Shown: positions 33,884 to 45,153, counted from the stretch's first letter. The stretch: DNA of 64,000 nt from Sphingomonas sp. Leaf20 (GCF_001421535.1 NZ_LMKN01000001.1:1338267-1402266); one strand, 5' to 3'. Notes: a model not told the origin generated them from the sequence alone. Program-made: numbers and translations.

Positions 33884-35848
33884 TTACACCGTGACCTGCT
33901 CGCCGAGTTCCAGCACCTTGCCGGGCGGGATCTTCAGGAAGTCGGTCGGGTCGCTCGCATTGCGCTGCAGGAACATGAAGATGCGGTCCTGCCAGGGCGG
34001 CATGCCCTTTTCCGCGTCGGGCTTGAGCGTGTTGCGCCCGATGAAGAACGACGTGCGCATCGGATCGAGCCCGAGCTGTTCGGTCTTCGCGCCAACGCCC
34101 AGATCGCGCGGCACGTCGGGCGACTCCATGAACCCATAGGTCAGCACGACGACCGAGAAATTCTCGTCGACGCGCTCGGTACAGACGCGCTGCGAATCGT
34201 CGACGAACGGGCGATCGGCGGTGCGAATGCTGACGATCAGGTTGGTCTCGTGAAGCACCTTGTTGTGCTTGAGGTTGTGCAGCAGCGCACCTGGCGTGGC
34301 GTAGGGGTTGGCGGTCAGGAACACCGCGGTGCCGGCGACACGCTCGGGCGGGCGCTTTTCCAGGGCCGCGGCGAGATCGGCGAGCGGGATGCTCTGACGC
34401 TTCTCGAACGCGCTGACGATCTGTTTCCCCCGGACCCAGGTGAAGATGATCAGGCCGATCGACGCGGCAATGACCAGCGGCACCCAGCCACCTTCGATCA
34501 CGCGCAGGATATTGGCGCCGAAGAAGATCAGGTCGAGCGTCAGGAACGGCAGGATCGCGGCGAGCGCGAGCGGGCGCGACCAGTTCCAGCGATGCCGCAC
34601 GACGATGTACGCAAGCAGCGTGGTCACGACCATCGTCCCGGTCACCGCGATGCCGTACGCCGCCGCCATCGCCGACGACGTCTTGAACTGCACCACCAGC
34701 ACCAGCACGCCGATCAGCAACAGCCAGTTGATCGCGGGCAGATAGATCTGACCCGCGAACACCGCCGATGTCTGGCGGATCCGCAACCGGGGGAGCAGGC
34801 CGAGCTGGATCGCCTGCTGCGTCAGGCTGAATGCGCCGGTGATGACCGCCTGGCTGGCGATCACGGTGGCGAACCCTGCGAGAATGATCAGCGGACCGCG
34901 CAGGCTTTCGGGCGCCATGAGGAAGAACCAGTCGCGGTTGGCGAACGGCACGCCGCGCACCGCCGCATCCTCGAGCGCGGCGAGCGCGAACGCGCCCTGC
35001 CCCAGATAGTTGAGCGCGAGCGCCGGGAAGACGAGGAAGAACCAGCCGAGGCGGATGGGAAGCTTGCCGAAATGCCCCATGTCGGCGGTCAGCGCCTCGG
35101 CACCGGTGACCGTGAGGAAGACCGCACCGAGCACGAACAGCCCCGTGACGCCGTGGGTCATCAGGAAGGCAACGCCGTAACTGGGCAGGAAGACGCGCAC
35201 GATCGAGGGTTCGTCGGCGATGTGCCACACGCCCAGCCCGCCGATCGCGAGGAACCACAGGATGCAGACCGGGCCGAACAGCTTGGAAACGTGCGCGGTC
35301 CCGCGCGCCTGGATCAGGAACAGGCCGATCAGGATCGTGATCGTGAGCGCCCGCACGGTCGATTCGCTGAAGATGTGCGCGGCGCTGGGGATCGTGCGCA
35401 GCCCTTCCATCGCCGACAGCACCGACAAGGCCGGCGTGATGATCGCATCGCCGTAGAACAGCGACGCGCCGGCCGCGCCCAGCACGATCGCGATCTTCGA
35501 GCGGACGCCCAGGGCGCGGCGTGCAAGCGCGGCGAGCGCGAGCACGCCCCCCTCGCCCTGGTTGTCCGCGCGCATCAGGAAGATGACGTATTTGACGGTG
35601 ACGACGAGAAACAGCGACCAGAGCGCAAGGCTGAGGACGCCCAGGATCTCGCTGGCATCGATCCCGCCCGCCGTCGTCTGGCCAAGCGCCTCGCGGAACG
35701 CATAAAGCGGGCTGGTGCCGATATCGCCGAACACCACGCCGATCGCGCCGACGGTCAGCGCCGCCAGCGCGGGATGCGCGTGCGATGACCCCGCGGGGTG
35801 CGCGGCAGACGGCGGGGCAATTTCACGGGTTCCGACGACGGACGACAT
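33884..35848 (-). CDS. kup: Low-affinity potassium transporter Kup
   Basis: A 654-residue Kup/HAK transporter with about twelve helices. Signatures are VVFGDIGTSPLYAFREA, ADNQGEGGVLAL, GDAIITPALSVLSA and TGAEALTADMGHFG, and there is a C-terminal cytoplasmic domain of about 190 residues. It imports potassium with protons. The ATG at 35848 has GAGGAG 12-14 nt upstream, rather far; upstream in-frame ATGs have no site. It is divergent from the PdeM-type gene across 124 bp. Confidence 0.96.
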   Translation of the reverse strand: MSSVVGTREIAPPSAAHPAGSSHAHPALAALTVGAIGVVFGDIGTSPLYAFREALGQTTAGGIDASEILGVLSLALWSLFLVVTVKYVIFLMRADNQGEGGVLALAALARRALGVRSKIAIVLGAAGASLFYGDAIITPALSVLSAMEGLRTIPSAAHIFSESTVRALTITILIGLFLIQARGTAHVSKLFGPVCILWFLAIGGLGVWHIADEPSIVRVFLPSYGVAFLMTHGVTGLFVLGAVFLTVTGAEALTADMGHFGKLPIRLGWFFLVFPALALNYLGQGAFALAALEDAAVRGVPFANRDWFFLMAPESLRGPLIILAGFATVIASQAVITGAFSLTQQAIQLGLLPRLRIRQTSAVFAGQIYLPAINWLLLIGVLVLVVQFKTSSAMAAAYGIAVTGTMVVTTLLAYIVVRHRWNWSRPLALAAILPFLTLDLIFFGANILRVIEGGWVPLVIAASIGLIIFTWVRGKQIVSAFEKRQSIPLADLAAALEKRPPERVAGTAVFLTANPYATPGALLHNLKHNKVLHETNLIVSIRTADRPFVDDSQRVCTERVDENFSVVVLTYGFMESPDVPRDLGVGAKTEQLGLDPMRTSFFIGRNTLKPDAEKGMPPWQDRIFMFLQRNASDPTDFLKIPPGKVLELGEQVTV

Positions 35849-35972
35849 GGCGCGGGAAGCGCTCCTCATGGAGGGACGGCGCGCTTTACGCCGATTGCAG
35901 CGATGCGCAAGTGCGCACCCCTGCACTGCACAATCGCTTGATTCGCGACTCGAGCAGCGGCATGGCGGCGGA

Positions 35973-36635
35973 ATGGTTCCCTTTTCGTTCGGCGGGCATA
36001 CGCTTTTGGCGTTGCCCCAAGGCGCGCTGTTCTGGCCGTCGCGCGGTGCGCTGCTGGTGGCGGACCTGCATTTCGAGAAGGCGAGCTGGTACGCCAAATC
36101 CGGCCAGATGCTGCCGCCCTATGATTCGATCGCGACGCTCGCGGATCTCACCGCCGTGGTCGACGCGACACGCGCACGCGAGGTCTGGTGCCTCGGCGAC
36201 AGTTTCCACGACAGTGACGGTTGCGCACGCCTGCCCGACCGCGCGCAGGACCTTTTGCGCGGGCTGACCAGCGCGACCGACTGGACGTGGATCACGGGGA
36301 ACCACGATCCCGAGATCCTCGACCGCTGTGGCGGCCGCGTCGTCACCGAGGCGGTGGTCGACGGACTGGTGCTGCGGCACGAGGCGGATCGCGGTGAGGA
36401 CCGGCCCGAACTGTCGGGCCATTTCCATCCCAAGCTACGCCTGCGCGTACGCGGCAAGAATGTCGCGCGGCGGTGTTTCGTGGCGACACAGACCAAGCTG
36501 ATCCTGCCTGCCTTCGGCGTGCTGACCGGCGGTCTGGACCCCAATCACCCGGAGATCATGCGCGCGGTCGGCCAGGGCGCGCAGGCGCTGATCCCCGTTG
36601 CCGATAGGCTGTTGCGCTTCCCGATCGCGGCGTAG
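35973..36635 (+). CDS. pdeM: Ligase-associated DNA damage response endonuclease PdeM
   Basis: The 220-residue protein is a calcineurin-like metallophosphoesterase with D31-x-H33 (VADLHFEKASWY), GDSFHD at 75-80, GNHD at 109-112 and GHFHP at 149-153, all metal ligands of the family. PdeM/MPE is the phosphoesterase of the ligase, helicase and exonuclease repair set and cuts single-stranded DNA in characterised members. It lies 7 kb from the ligase and about 17 kb from the exonuclease. A GGCGG stretch precedes the ATG. It is divergent from kup. Confidence 0.92.
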   Translation: MVPFSFGGHTLLALPQGALFWPSRGALLVADLHFEKASWYAKSGQMLPPYDSIATLADLTAVVDATRAREVWCLGDSFHDSDGCARLPDRAQDLLRGLTSATDWTWITGNHDPEILDRCGGRVVTEAVVDGLVLRHEADRGEDRPELSGHFHPKLRLRVRGKNVARRCFVATQTKLILPAFGVLTGGLDPNHPEIMRAVGQGAQALIPVADRLLRFPIAA

Positions 36636-36639
36636 GACG

Positions 36640-37299
36640 TCAGCTCGCGATCGTCGGGAATGCCGCGCGAAATGCCGCGAGCTTCGGCTTGTCCCACGCG
36701 ACGATGTACGGATGCGTCGGGTTCCGGTCGAAGAAATTCTGGTGATAGGCCTCGGCGGGAAAGAAATTGCCGGCCTCGATCTTGGTGACGATCGGACGCG
36801 GAAACGCGCGCGTCTGGTCGAGTTGTGCGATATAGGCGCGAGCGACCTTCGCCTGTTGCGGTGATTGCGGGAAGATTGCGGAACGATAGCTGGTGCCGCT
36901 GTCGGGGCCCTGGCGGTTGAGCTGCGTCGGGTCGTGCGCGATCGAGAAATACACGCGCAGCAACGTTCCGTAGCTGACCGCGCGCGGATCATAGCTGATC
37001 CGGATCGCCTCGGCATGCCGCGTCGTCTCGGTCGAGACCTTGTCGTAGCTTGCGGTATCCCTGGTCCCGCCGGCATAGCCCGCGGTGACCGCCTTGATGC
37101 CCTTCACATGTTCGAAGACCGCCTCCATCCCCCAGAAGCACCCGCCTGCGAGGATCGCCGTCTGGATCCCGGGCGTCGGTGCGACGTCCGCCTTGACCGC
37201 CGGGATGATCACCGCACGCTCGGCCTGCGCTGTCCCGGATGAGATGACCGCGCCGGCGATACCGAGGACGGCGAGTGTGGCGATGAGGGGCGTTTTCAT
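36640..37299 (-). CDS. msrA: Peptide-methionine (S)-S-oxide reductase with signal peptide
   Basis: The 219-residue enzyme reduces methionine-S-sulfoxide. GCFWG contains the catalytic cysteine, followed by VTAGYAGGT, YDPRAVSYGTLL, and SIAHDPTQLNRQGPDSGTSYRS. A signal peptide (LIATLAVLGIAGAVISSGTAQA) sends it to the periplasm, unlike most MsrA. No resolving cysteines are visible near the C-terminus, so an external reductant is needed. A tiny membrane-protein gene lies 57 bp upstream on the same strand. Confidence 0.94.
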   Translation of the reverse strand: MKTPLIATLAVLGIAGAVISSGTAQAERAVIIPAVKADVAPTPGIQTAILAGGCFWGMEAVFEHVKGIKAVTAGYAGGTRDTASYDKVSTETTRHAEAIRISYDPRAVSYGTLLRVYFSIAHDPTQLNRQGPDSGTSYRSAIFPQSPQQAKVARAYIAQLDQTRAFPRPIVTKIEAGNFFPAEAYHQNFFDRNPTHPYIVAWDKPKLAAFRAAFPTIAS

Positions 37300-37356
37300 G
37301 TCACCCTATGTGGTGAGCACACAGATGATTTCCAAGCCGTTGTAAACAAAGGCCGA

Positions 37357-37503
37357 TCAGCGTTGACCCTGAACGATGCTTGTCACGTGACGCTCGAAAT
37401 CATGCTTCGCCTCGGCGGGCTGAAGTGCAAGCAGACCAAGTGCGCCCAGCATGAAACCGCCGGTGAACTGCCAAAGAAAGCTCGACTTGATAAGACTGCG
37501 CAT
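37357..37503 (-). CDS. Small membrane or secreted protein (48 aa), unknown
   Basis: The frame MRSLIKSSFLWQFTGGFMLG continues with a single hydrophobic helix ending near ALQPAEA, then a polar tail HDFERHVTSIVQGQR. AGGAG lies six nt before the ATG at 37503; an adjacent ATG at 37506 is only three nt from it. The good ribosome site and one clear helix support a real gene. Function is unknown; it lies just upstream of msrA on the same strand. Confidence 0.55.
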   Translation of the reverse strand: MRSLIKSSFLWQFTGGFMLGALGLLALQPAEAKHDFERHVTSIVQGQR

Positions 37504-37746
37504 CATGCGCTCCTGTTGAATTGGTACCGGCGTCATCGTGAAGATCACGTCAGCTACGTACCGGCATGTCGGTTAGACGCCGGGTTTCGACAATGCCGTT
37601 TTTAGAAACTCTCGATTAACGCGGCATGGCCGATCGGTTCATCTACCGGCAGGGTTGCCGGCAGATGTCGCGACGTGTCGCCAATGTTGCCGGAGCGGGC
37701 CCGATCGGGTCAGCCCGCCGCCATCGCCGCTACCGTGGCCCGGCCT

Positions 37747-38997
<1,251 letters not shown>

Positions 38998-40794
38998 CTA
39001 TACCCCCCGATCGGCGGATTTCGCAACCGCAACGATCGCGGGAATGAGGCCGCGCACTGCATTTCCCATGTAGAAACCATGCCTGAGGTCCGCCCTCGTC
39101 AGCGGCCCCTCGACCGCCGTGCCGTTCGCGATCAGCTCGGCGCGCAGGATCCCGGGGAGCAATGCCCCGGCCGGCGGGGTCACGAGCATGCCGTCGGCGC
39201 GCGGGACGAAGATCGACGTGAAGCTGCCTTCGGTCAGAAACCCCTGCGGATCCTCGAACACCACCTCGAACGTGCCCGCCTGCCGGCGCGCGTCCTCATA
39301 GAATGCGCGGTCGCTGGTCTTGTGGCGCAACCGGATATCCGCGGTCGGGACCGGCAGCGGCATGACCGCCACCTCGATCCGCGCGGGCGAGACCGGCATC
39401 GGGCCGACCTGGATCGCGACGGCGCCCGATGCGGCGACGAGCAGCCGGATCCGCCGGGGGCCGCGCAGCCGGAACGTCGCCGCCTGGAGTTCATTGCGCG
39501 TGCCATGCCGATCGAACGCGAAACCGAGTGCGGCGGCGCTGGCACTCAGCCGCGCGAGATGACGCTCGAGGCGCAACAGCCCGTGATCGGGGTCGAACGC
39601 CATCGTCTCGATCAGGTCGAGCGGCCGTCGGCCCGCGGTGAGGAACGCCGCCTTGTCGAGGCATTCCTGCCATTCCTGGTCCGCGACGCTGTCCGCGACG
39701 ATCCCCGATCCGAGCCCCATCACCGCGCGGTCGTCCTGGATCGTCAGCGTGCGGATCGCGACGTTGAACATCGCGTCGCCATTCGCGTCGATGCACCCGA
39801 TCGCGCCCGTGTACGCGCCCCGGTCGCGGCCCTGCTCGACCTCCGCGATGACCTCCATCGCGCGCTGCTTCGGCGCGCCGGTGATCGATCCGCAGGGAAA
39901 CAACGCCGCGATGACGTCGACCGCGTCGCGCGCCGAGTCGAGCCTCGCGGTCACGGTCGACGTCATCTGGTGGACGGTCGGATAGGTCTCGATGCTGAAC
40001 AGGTCGGGGACCGCGACGTCGTGCGCGACCTGCGACAGGTCGTTGCGCATCAGGTCGACGATCATCAGGTTTTCGGCGCGCTGCTTCGGATCGGCGGCGA
40101 GCGCAGACGCGGCTGCGCGATCGGCATCCGGCGTCGCACCACGGGGCGCCGTCCCTTTCATCGGCCGGCAGGTCAGCCGGTCATGCTCGAGACCGAAGAA
40201 CAGCTCGGGCGACAGCGACAGGATCGCCTGCGTCCCGGTATCGATCAGCGCGCCATAGCCCGCCCGCGCCTGACCGCGCAGGCCGGCGTAGAGCGCAAGC
40301 GGATCACCCGCATAGGGTACGATCGCGGCAAAGGTCAGGTTCGCCTGGTAGATGTCGCCCGCGGCGATCAGCGCGAGGACACGCGCGATCTGCGCATCGT
40401 ACGCGTCGCGATCGATCTGCGGTCGCGCCGTGCCGACCCACGCGCCCGCCGGATCGGGCAGGCGCCGCGCGACCGCGTCCGCGGCGATCGTCTCGTACCC
40501 GTCGAACAGCCCGAACCACAGCAGCGGCGCACGCGCGGAGTGGTCCGTCGCGGCGCTCTCGGGGGCAGCTTTGTCCGGGCGGATGCTGCGCGGGGCGAGT
40601 GCCATGCCGGCCTCGTAACTCATCATCCCGGCGGCGTGGAGGCCCTCGGCCGTGGCAGCGCGCAAGGCCTCCAGGGCCGGACGAACCGCTTCCGGGGTAT
40701 CGGCGCGCACGATTCGTACCGGCGCGCGGTACAGGCGTGCGGGTGCCCCATTCTCGCGGGCATCGTCGAGCAGGACAAAAGGCGCGGTAAACAT
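38998..40794 (-). CDS. pabB: Aminodeoxychorismate synthase component I fused to aminodeoxychorismate lyase
   Basis: The 598-residue fusion supplies p-aminobenzoate for folate. The first 370 or so residues are the chorismate-binding PabB domain with LSLSPELFF, CRPMKGTAPRG, RAENLMIVDLMRNDL and CGSITGAPK. The rest is a class IV aminotransferase PabC domain with FLTEGSFTSIFVP and GALLPGILRAEL. The fusion removes the need for separate subunits. The glutaminase PabA is not in the window. The ATG at 40794 is preceded by a GGGA ribosome site; longer frames are not protein-like. Confidence 0.93.
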   Translation of the reverse strand: MFTAPFVLLDDARENGAPARLYRAPVRIVRADTPEAVRPALEALRAATAEGLHAAGMMSYEAGMALAPRSIRPDKAAPESAATDHSARAPLLWFGLFDGYETIAADAVARRLPDPAGAWVGTARPQIDRDAYDAQIARVLALIAAGDIYQANLTFAAIVPYAGDPLALYAGLRGQARAGYGALIDTGTQAILSLSPELFFGLEHDRLTCRPMKGTAPRGATPDADRAAASALAADPKQRAENLMIVDLMRNDLSQVAHDVAVPDLFSIETYPTVHQMTSTVTARLDSARDAVDVIAALFPCGSITGAPKQRAMEVIAEVEQGRDRGAYTGAIGCIDANGDAMFNVAIRTLTIQDDRAVMGLGSGIVADSVADQEWQECLDKAAFLTAGRRPLDLIETMAFDPDHGLLRLERHLARLSASAAALGFAFDRHGTRNELQAATFRLRGPRRIRLLVAASGAVAIQVGPMPVSPARIEVAVMPLPVPTADIRLRHKTSDRAFYEDARRQAGTFEVVFEDPQGFLTEGSFTSIFVPRADGMLVTPPAGALLPGILRAELIANGTAVEGPLTRADLRHGFYMGNAVRGLIPAIVAVAKSADRGV

Positions 40795-40874
40795 CGCTGT
40801 CCCTGTTGCACGGGCGGAGCGGCCGACCGCAAGCGGCGATTGCCCGAAACCGTCCAACGCCCTATTTTGCACAT

Positions 40875-41555
40875 ATGACACAGACGCCCACGCCCCCCGC
40901 CGTTCCGCCGCTTCGCGCCGCGATTGTTCCGGTCACGCCGATCCAGCAGAATTGCACGTTGATCTGGTGCACGAGCACGATGAAGGCGGCGGTGATCGAT
41001 CCGGGCGGCGACCTGCCGCGGATCAGGGCCGCGATCGCGCAGGCGGGCGTGACGGTCGAAAAGATCCTGCTGACGCATGGACATATCGATCATGCGGGCG
41101 AGGCGAAGGCGCTTGCGGACGACCTTGCGGTGCCGATCGAAGGTCCGCACGAAGCCGATCGGTTCTGGCTGCAGCGGCTCGATCAGGACGGGCCGAAATA
41201 CGGCATCGCCGGCGTCAATTTCGAACCCGATCGCTGGCTGGTCGAGGGCGATGTCGTCACGGTCGGCAATCTTTCGCTCGATGTCTACGCGACACCCGGG
41301 CACACCGAGGGCCATGTGATCTTTCACCACGCGCCCTCGAAGTTCGCGCAGGTCGGCGACGTGCTGTTCCAGGGATCGGTCGGGCGATCCGACATGCCGG
41401 GCGGCAATCACCAGACCCTCATCAAGTCGATCGTCGAAAAGCTCTGGCCGCTCGGCAGCGACACGAGCTTCATTCCCGGACACGGCGCGGCGAGCACGTT
41501 CGCGCACGAGCGGGCGAACAACATGTTCGTGAGCGACCGGGCGCTCGCCGCCTGA
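40875..41555 (+). CDS. MBL-fold metallo-hydrolase (glyoxalase II-like)
   Basis: The 226-residue protein has THGHIDHAGEA with the HxHxDH motif near residues 72-77, and further metal ligands in DVYATPGHTEGHV and FIPGHG. It resembles glyoxalase II and persulfide-dioxygenase-type enzymes, which act on thioesters or persulfides. It is divergent from pabB. The substrate cannot be decided from the motifs. The N-terminal QNCTLIW is common to the small bacterial group. Confidence 0.9.
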   Translation: MTQTPTPPAVPPLRAAIVPVTPIQQNCTLIWCTSTMKAAVIDPGGDLPRIRAAIAQAGVTVEKILLTHGHIDHAGEAKALADDLAVPIEGPHEADRFWLQRLDQDGPKYGIAGVNFEPDRWLVEGDVVTVGNLSLDVYATPGHTEGHVIFHHAPSKFAQVGDVLFQGSVGRSDMPGGNHQTLIKSIVEKLWPLGSDTSFIPGHGAASTFAHERANNMFVSDRALAA

Positions 41556-41570
41556 CGCCGGCGCGATACC

Positions 41571-41614
41571 GGCAGGCGTCCCACGCCCGTGAAGGCGGGG
41601 GTGGGACTCCTGCC
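41571..41614. repeat. REP-like hairpin between convergent genes
   Basis: GGCAGG and CCTGCC outer arms enclose GTCCCAC/GTGGGAC and an inner GCCC/GGGC pairing around GTGAA, related to the GTGAAGGCGGG variants seen elsewhere. It lies between the converging MBL hydrolase and M28 peptidase genes. Confidence 0.6.
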
Positions 41615-41624
41615 GCGCCGCGAC

Positions 41625-43271
41625 CTACTTGCGTTCGCCTGCGCTTTCGGCGCGGATCGCCTTGAACTCCGACCCTTCGCGCCATTCGGGCCATGCCCGG
41701 CCGTTCGCAAGCGTCGTCCCGATCGTCTGGAACAGCGCAACGTCCTGCGCCGCGCCGCGCAGGTCCCAGTCCTTGCTCCAGGCATCGCAGGTCTGGTGAT
41801 AGCATTTCATATAGCCGTCGAGCCACGCCTGCCCGGCTTGACGACCGCCCGTGACGAGATCCGACGCGCCGCTGATCGCCATCAGCAGCAGCGTCGGAAC
41901 ACCGCGACGCGCCACCGCGAAATGGTCTGCGCGGTAGAAGAGCCCGCGCTCGGGAAGCGCCTCGGGCGTGACCACCCGGCCCTGCGCCTTGGCGGCATCG
42001 CCCAGCATGTCCTCGAGGCTGTTCTGCCCCGCACCGACCAGCAGGACGTCGCGGGCGGGGCCTGCGGTCTGGAGGATGTCCAGCGTCAGGTTGGCGACGG
42101 TCTTCGCCGCCGGATAGACCGGATCGACCGCATAGGTTTCCGAGCCGAGCAGGCCCCGTTCCTCGCCGCTCCACAGCGCGAAGACGAGGCTGCGGTCGGT
42201 GCGCGGGCGCTGTGCAAAGGTCCGCGCGAGTTCGAGCACACCCGCCACGCCAAGCGCGTCGTCGTTGGCGCCGGGGCGGATCGTGCGCCCCTGCGCATCG
42301 GGTGCACCGATGCCATAGGCGTCCCAGTGCGCGCCGAACATCACGACCTCGTCCGGACGCGTCTTGCCGGGCAGCTTGGCCAGCACGTTGCGGCTTTCGG
42401 CGGTGTCGTGCCGCACGGGCAGATCGACGCTGAACGCCTGCTTCAGGACGACCGGGCGGAAGTCGCTACGCCGCGCCGCCTTGCGAAGCGCCGCGAGGTC
42501 CTGCCCCGATTCGGCGAACAGCCTGGTCGCGGCGGCCCCCTCGATCCAGCCCTGCAGCAGGACCCGCGAGCTCGGGTCGCTGCGGACGATGTCGTAATTC
42601 TCGCCGGCGGGCGCCTTGACCGTATCCCAGCCATAGCCCGCCCCCGCGGTGTCGTGCACGATCAACGCCGCGACCGCACCGCGGCGCGCCGCCTCCTCGA
42701 ACTTGTAGGTCCAGCGGCCATAATAGGTCATCCGGCGGTCGCCGAATCGGCCCTTTGCATCGTCGCCGGCCGTCGCCTCGAAATCGGGATCGTTGACGAG
42801 GAAGACCGCGACCTTGCCCTTGAGGTCGAGCCCCTTGAAATCATCCCAGCCGCGCTCCGGGGCGGTCACGCCATAGCCGACAAAGACCATCGGTGCGCTG
42901 GCGATGGCGACGCGGTCGACCCCGCGCACGGTGCTGAGATAGACGTCGCGCGACTGCATGAGCGTCCGCGTGCCCGCAGTGACCGTGCCCGTTCCCATTC
43001 GCGTGTGGACGAGCGGCACGGCCTGCGTCCAGCTGCCGTCCGGGCCGCCGGGCGCGAGTTTCATTGCCTTGAACTGGGCGACAAGCCAGTCGATCGTCTT
43101 GGTCTCGCCGGGTGTCCCCGGCGCGCGACCCTCAAACGCGTCGGACGCCAGCGTCTTCACGTCCGCCGACAGCCGTTCGGGCGAGACCGTCTGCTGGGCA
43201 AGCGCCGGTGCCGCGATCGCCGTAGCCGCGACGGCGAGGGCCGTGCCGAGGAAACGATGCGACCGGGTCAT
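41625..43271 (-). CDS. Secreted M28 family metallopeptidase with PA domain
   Basis: The 548-residue protein has a signal peptide (FLGTALAVAATAIAAPALA), a protease-associated domain around residues 110-280, and an M28 zinc peptidase domain with FGAHWDAYG, GANDDALG and SGEERGLLGS holding the zinc and catalytic residues. It is likely a periplasmic or extracellular aminopeptidase. The start at 43271 overlaps the stop of the MAPEG gene by ATGA, so the two are coupled. Confidence 0.92.
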   Translation of the reverse strand: MTRSHRFLGTALAVAATAIAAPALAQQTVSPERLSADVKTLASDAFEGRAPGTPGETKTIDWLVAQFKAMKLAPGGPDGSWTQAVPLVHTRMGTGTVTAGTRTLMQSRDVYLSTVRGVDRVAIASAPMVFVGYGVTAPERGWDDFKGLDLKGKVAVFLVNDPDFEATAGDDAKGRFGDRRMTYYGRWTYKFEEAARRGAVAALIVHDTAGAGYGWDTVKAPAGENYDIVRSDPSSRVLLQGWIEGAAATRLFAESGQDLAALRKAARRSDFRPVVLKQAFSVDLPVRHDTAESRNVLAKLPGKTRPDEVVMFGAHWDAYGIGAPDAQGRTIRPGANDDALGVAGVLELARTFAQRPRTDRSLVFALWSGEERGLLGSETYAVDPVYPAAKTVANLTLDILQTAGPARDVLLVGAGQNSLEDMLGDAAKAQGRVVTPEALPERGLFYRADHFAVARRGVPTLLLMAISGASDLVTGGRQAGQAWLDGYMKCYHQTCDAWSKDWDLRGAAQDVALFQTIGTTLANGRAWPEWREGSEFKAIRAESAGERK

Positions 43272-43711
43272 GCGCGCCCCCCCGTCGGAACGAGCTGGAA
43301 GGTCGTTGCCGCCGGTACGACATGCCCCTGATAGGCGATCGCAAGCGCCCAGCCCGCGAGCAATGCCATCACCGCCCACGTCACCAATGCGCCGAACGCG
43401 CGTGGCAGATTGGAGGTCGGGCGGTCCATGCCGAACGCATGCGCGACACGCGCGAGGACGAAGGCGACGCCCGTGATCCACAACAGCGTCGGCGACCCGC
43501 CGCCCAGTTCAATGAGCGCGAACAGGATCAGGATGAACGGCGCATATTCGACAAAATTGGCCTGCGCGCGCATCCGTCCCTGCAACAGCGTGTTGCCATC
43601 GTCGCCGAGCAGGATCTTGTTCTTCAGTCGTGTCGGCACGATCCGGAAGGCGAGCCAGAGATTGACGATGGCCGCAGCGGCGGCGATCGTCAGCGTTACG
43701 GGCAGGATCAT
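43268..43711 (-). CDS. MAPEG family membrane protein
   Basis: A 147-residue protein with four hydrophobic helices and the MAPEG signature around RMRAQANFVEYAPFILILFALIE. Members include microsomal glutathione S-transferase-like enzymes; the bacterial role is mostly undefined. The first helix is preceded directly by the ATG at 43711, which removes an upstream polar extension. Coupled by overlap to the M28 peptidase gene. It is followed upstream by the leader of rpmF in the opposite direction. Confidence 0.88.
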   Translation of the reverse strand: MILPVTLTIAAAAAIVNLWLAFRIVPTRLKNKILLGDDGNTLLQGRMRAQANFVEYAPFILILFALIELGGGSPTLLWITGVAFVLARVAHAFGMDRPTSNLPRAFGALVTWAVMALLAGWALAIAYQGHVVPAATTFQLVPTGGRA

Positions 43712-43917
43712 GCTGGTCGTTCCTTGATTTTTGCAGTGCCGTACCCCGTGCCACCCCGCCACGATGCTTGCAACGCAGGCGATTATCGCTATAGCGCCAC
43801 GCTTCGCGATGCGTCAGGCCGTATGGTAGCTCACGCGGCCGACCTTAACAGTCGGTTGCCGACTTCCACGTCCGGGCCTATCGGAGCCCCGACCTTTTAA
43901 AAGAACAAGGTGCCGAA

Positions 43918-44097
43918 ATGGCCGTCCCCAAGAGAAAAACCTCGCCCTCCAAGCGCGGCATGCGCCGTGGCCACGATTCGCTGACGATCGCGGCATTCCA
44001 GGAGTGCCCGAACTGTGGCGAACTGAAGCGCCCCCACAACCTCTGCACGTCTTGCGGCCACTATAACGGTCGCGAAATCCTTTCGGTCGAGGGCTGA
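43918..44097 (+). CDS. rpmF: 50S ribosomal protein L32
   Basis: The 59-residue protein [20 protein letters not shown] has four cysteines at C30, C33, C43 and C46 (CPNC and CTSC), the zinc-ribbon form of L32. It precedes plsX by 27 nt, the conserved order rpmF-plsX-fabH. The gene is too short to stand out by length alone, but the sequence is unmistakable. Confidence 0.96.
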   Translation: MAVPKRKTSPSKRGMRRGHDSLTIAAFQECPNCGELKRPHNLCTSCGHYNGREILSVEG

Positions 44098-44124
44098 GCC
44101 CTCACCTGAGCGAAGGACGTGAGC

Positions 44125-45153
44125 ATGCCCGACAGCGCCTGGATCGCCGTCGATGCGATGGGTGGCGATGACGGGCTGGCGGTGATGCTGGCTGGCGTAG
44201 CGCGTGCGCGACGCCAGTTCGACGGCATGCGCTTCCTGTTGGTCGGCGACGAGTCGGCGATTCGCGAAGGTCTCAAGGACCATCCGAATCTTGAACAGAA
44301 TTCCGAGATCGTCCACGCGCCCGGTGTCGTCGGTTCGAGCGACAAGCCGAGCCAGGCGATTCGGCGTGCCAAGACGACGTCGATGGGAATCGCCATCGAT
44401 CTGGTGAAGAAGGGTCGCGCCGCAGCAGCGGTGTCGAGCGGCAACACCGGTGCATTGATGGCGATGGCGAAGCTGTCGCTCCGGACTCTCCCTGGGATCG
44501 ATCGGCCTGCACTGGCCGCACGATTGCCGACACTCGGCGATACCGACATGGTCATGCTCGACCTTGGCGCGAATACCGAGTGCGACGCGCGCAACCTCGT
44601 CCAGTTCGCAGTCATGGGTGCCGCCTATGCCCGGACCGCGCTCGATATCCCGCACCCCCGCGTCGCGCTGCTCAATATCGGCAGCGAGGACATGAAGGGC
44701 ACCGACGAGATTCGGGAGGCCGCCGCACTGCTGCGGACCGCGGCCAAGCTCGACATGGACTTTAAAGGCTTCATCGAGGGTGACCGGCTGTCGCGCGGCG
44801 ATGTCGACGTCGTCGTCTGTGACGGCTTTTCCGGCAACATCGCGTTGAAGACGGCGGAGGGAACCGCACGGTTCGTCGCGGACCTGCTCAAGCGGGCATT
44901 TCGCAGTTCGGTCCGTTCGAAGCTGGGGTTCCTCATCTCGCGGCCGGCAACCGAACTGCTGCGCGATCATCTCGACCCCAATAATCACAACGGCGCCGTC
45001 TTTCTCGGGCTGAACGGCATCGTCGTCAAAAGCCATGGCGGCGCGAACGAGCGCGGCGTGGCGACGGCGATCGGCAATGCCGCCAAGATGGTGCGCAACG
45101 ATCTGGTCCGCCGCATCAGCGACGACCTGGGCAACGTCAAGGAAGCCGCATGA
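44125..45153 (+). CDS. plsX: Phosphate acyltransferase PlsX
   Basis: PlsX converts acyl-ACP to acyl-phosphate for the first acylation of glycerol phosphate. The 342-residue protein has [38 protein letters not shown] and [15 protein letters not shown], all family signatures. AAGGA lies seven nt before the ATG at 44125, so a GTG two codons earlier is less likely. It overlaps fabH by ATGA, coupling membrane lipid synthesis to fatty-acid initiation. Confidence 0.96.
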   Translation: MPDSAWIAVDAMGGDDGLAVMLAGVARARRQFDGMRFLLVGDESAIREGLKDHPNLEQNSEIVHAPGVVGSSDKPSQAIRRAKTTSMGIAIDLVKKGRAAAAVSSGNTGALMAMAKLSLRTLPGIDRPALAARLPTLGDTDMVMLDLGANTECDARNLVQFAVMGAAYARTALDIPHPRVALLNIGSEDMKGTDEIREAAALLRTAAKLDMDFKGFIEGDRLSRGDVDVVVCDGFSGNIALKTAEGTARFVADLLKRAFRSSVRSKLGFLISRPATELLRDHLDPNNHNGAVFLGLNGIVVKSHGGANERGVATAIGNAAKMVRNDLVRRISDDLGNVKEAA

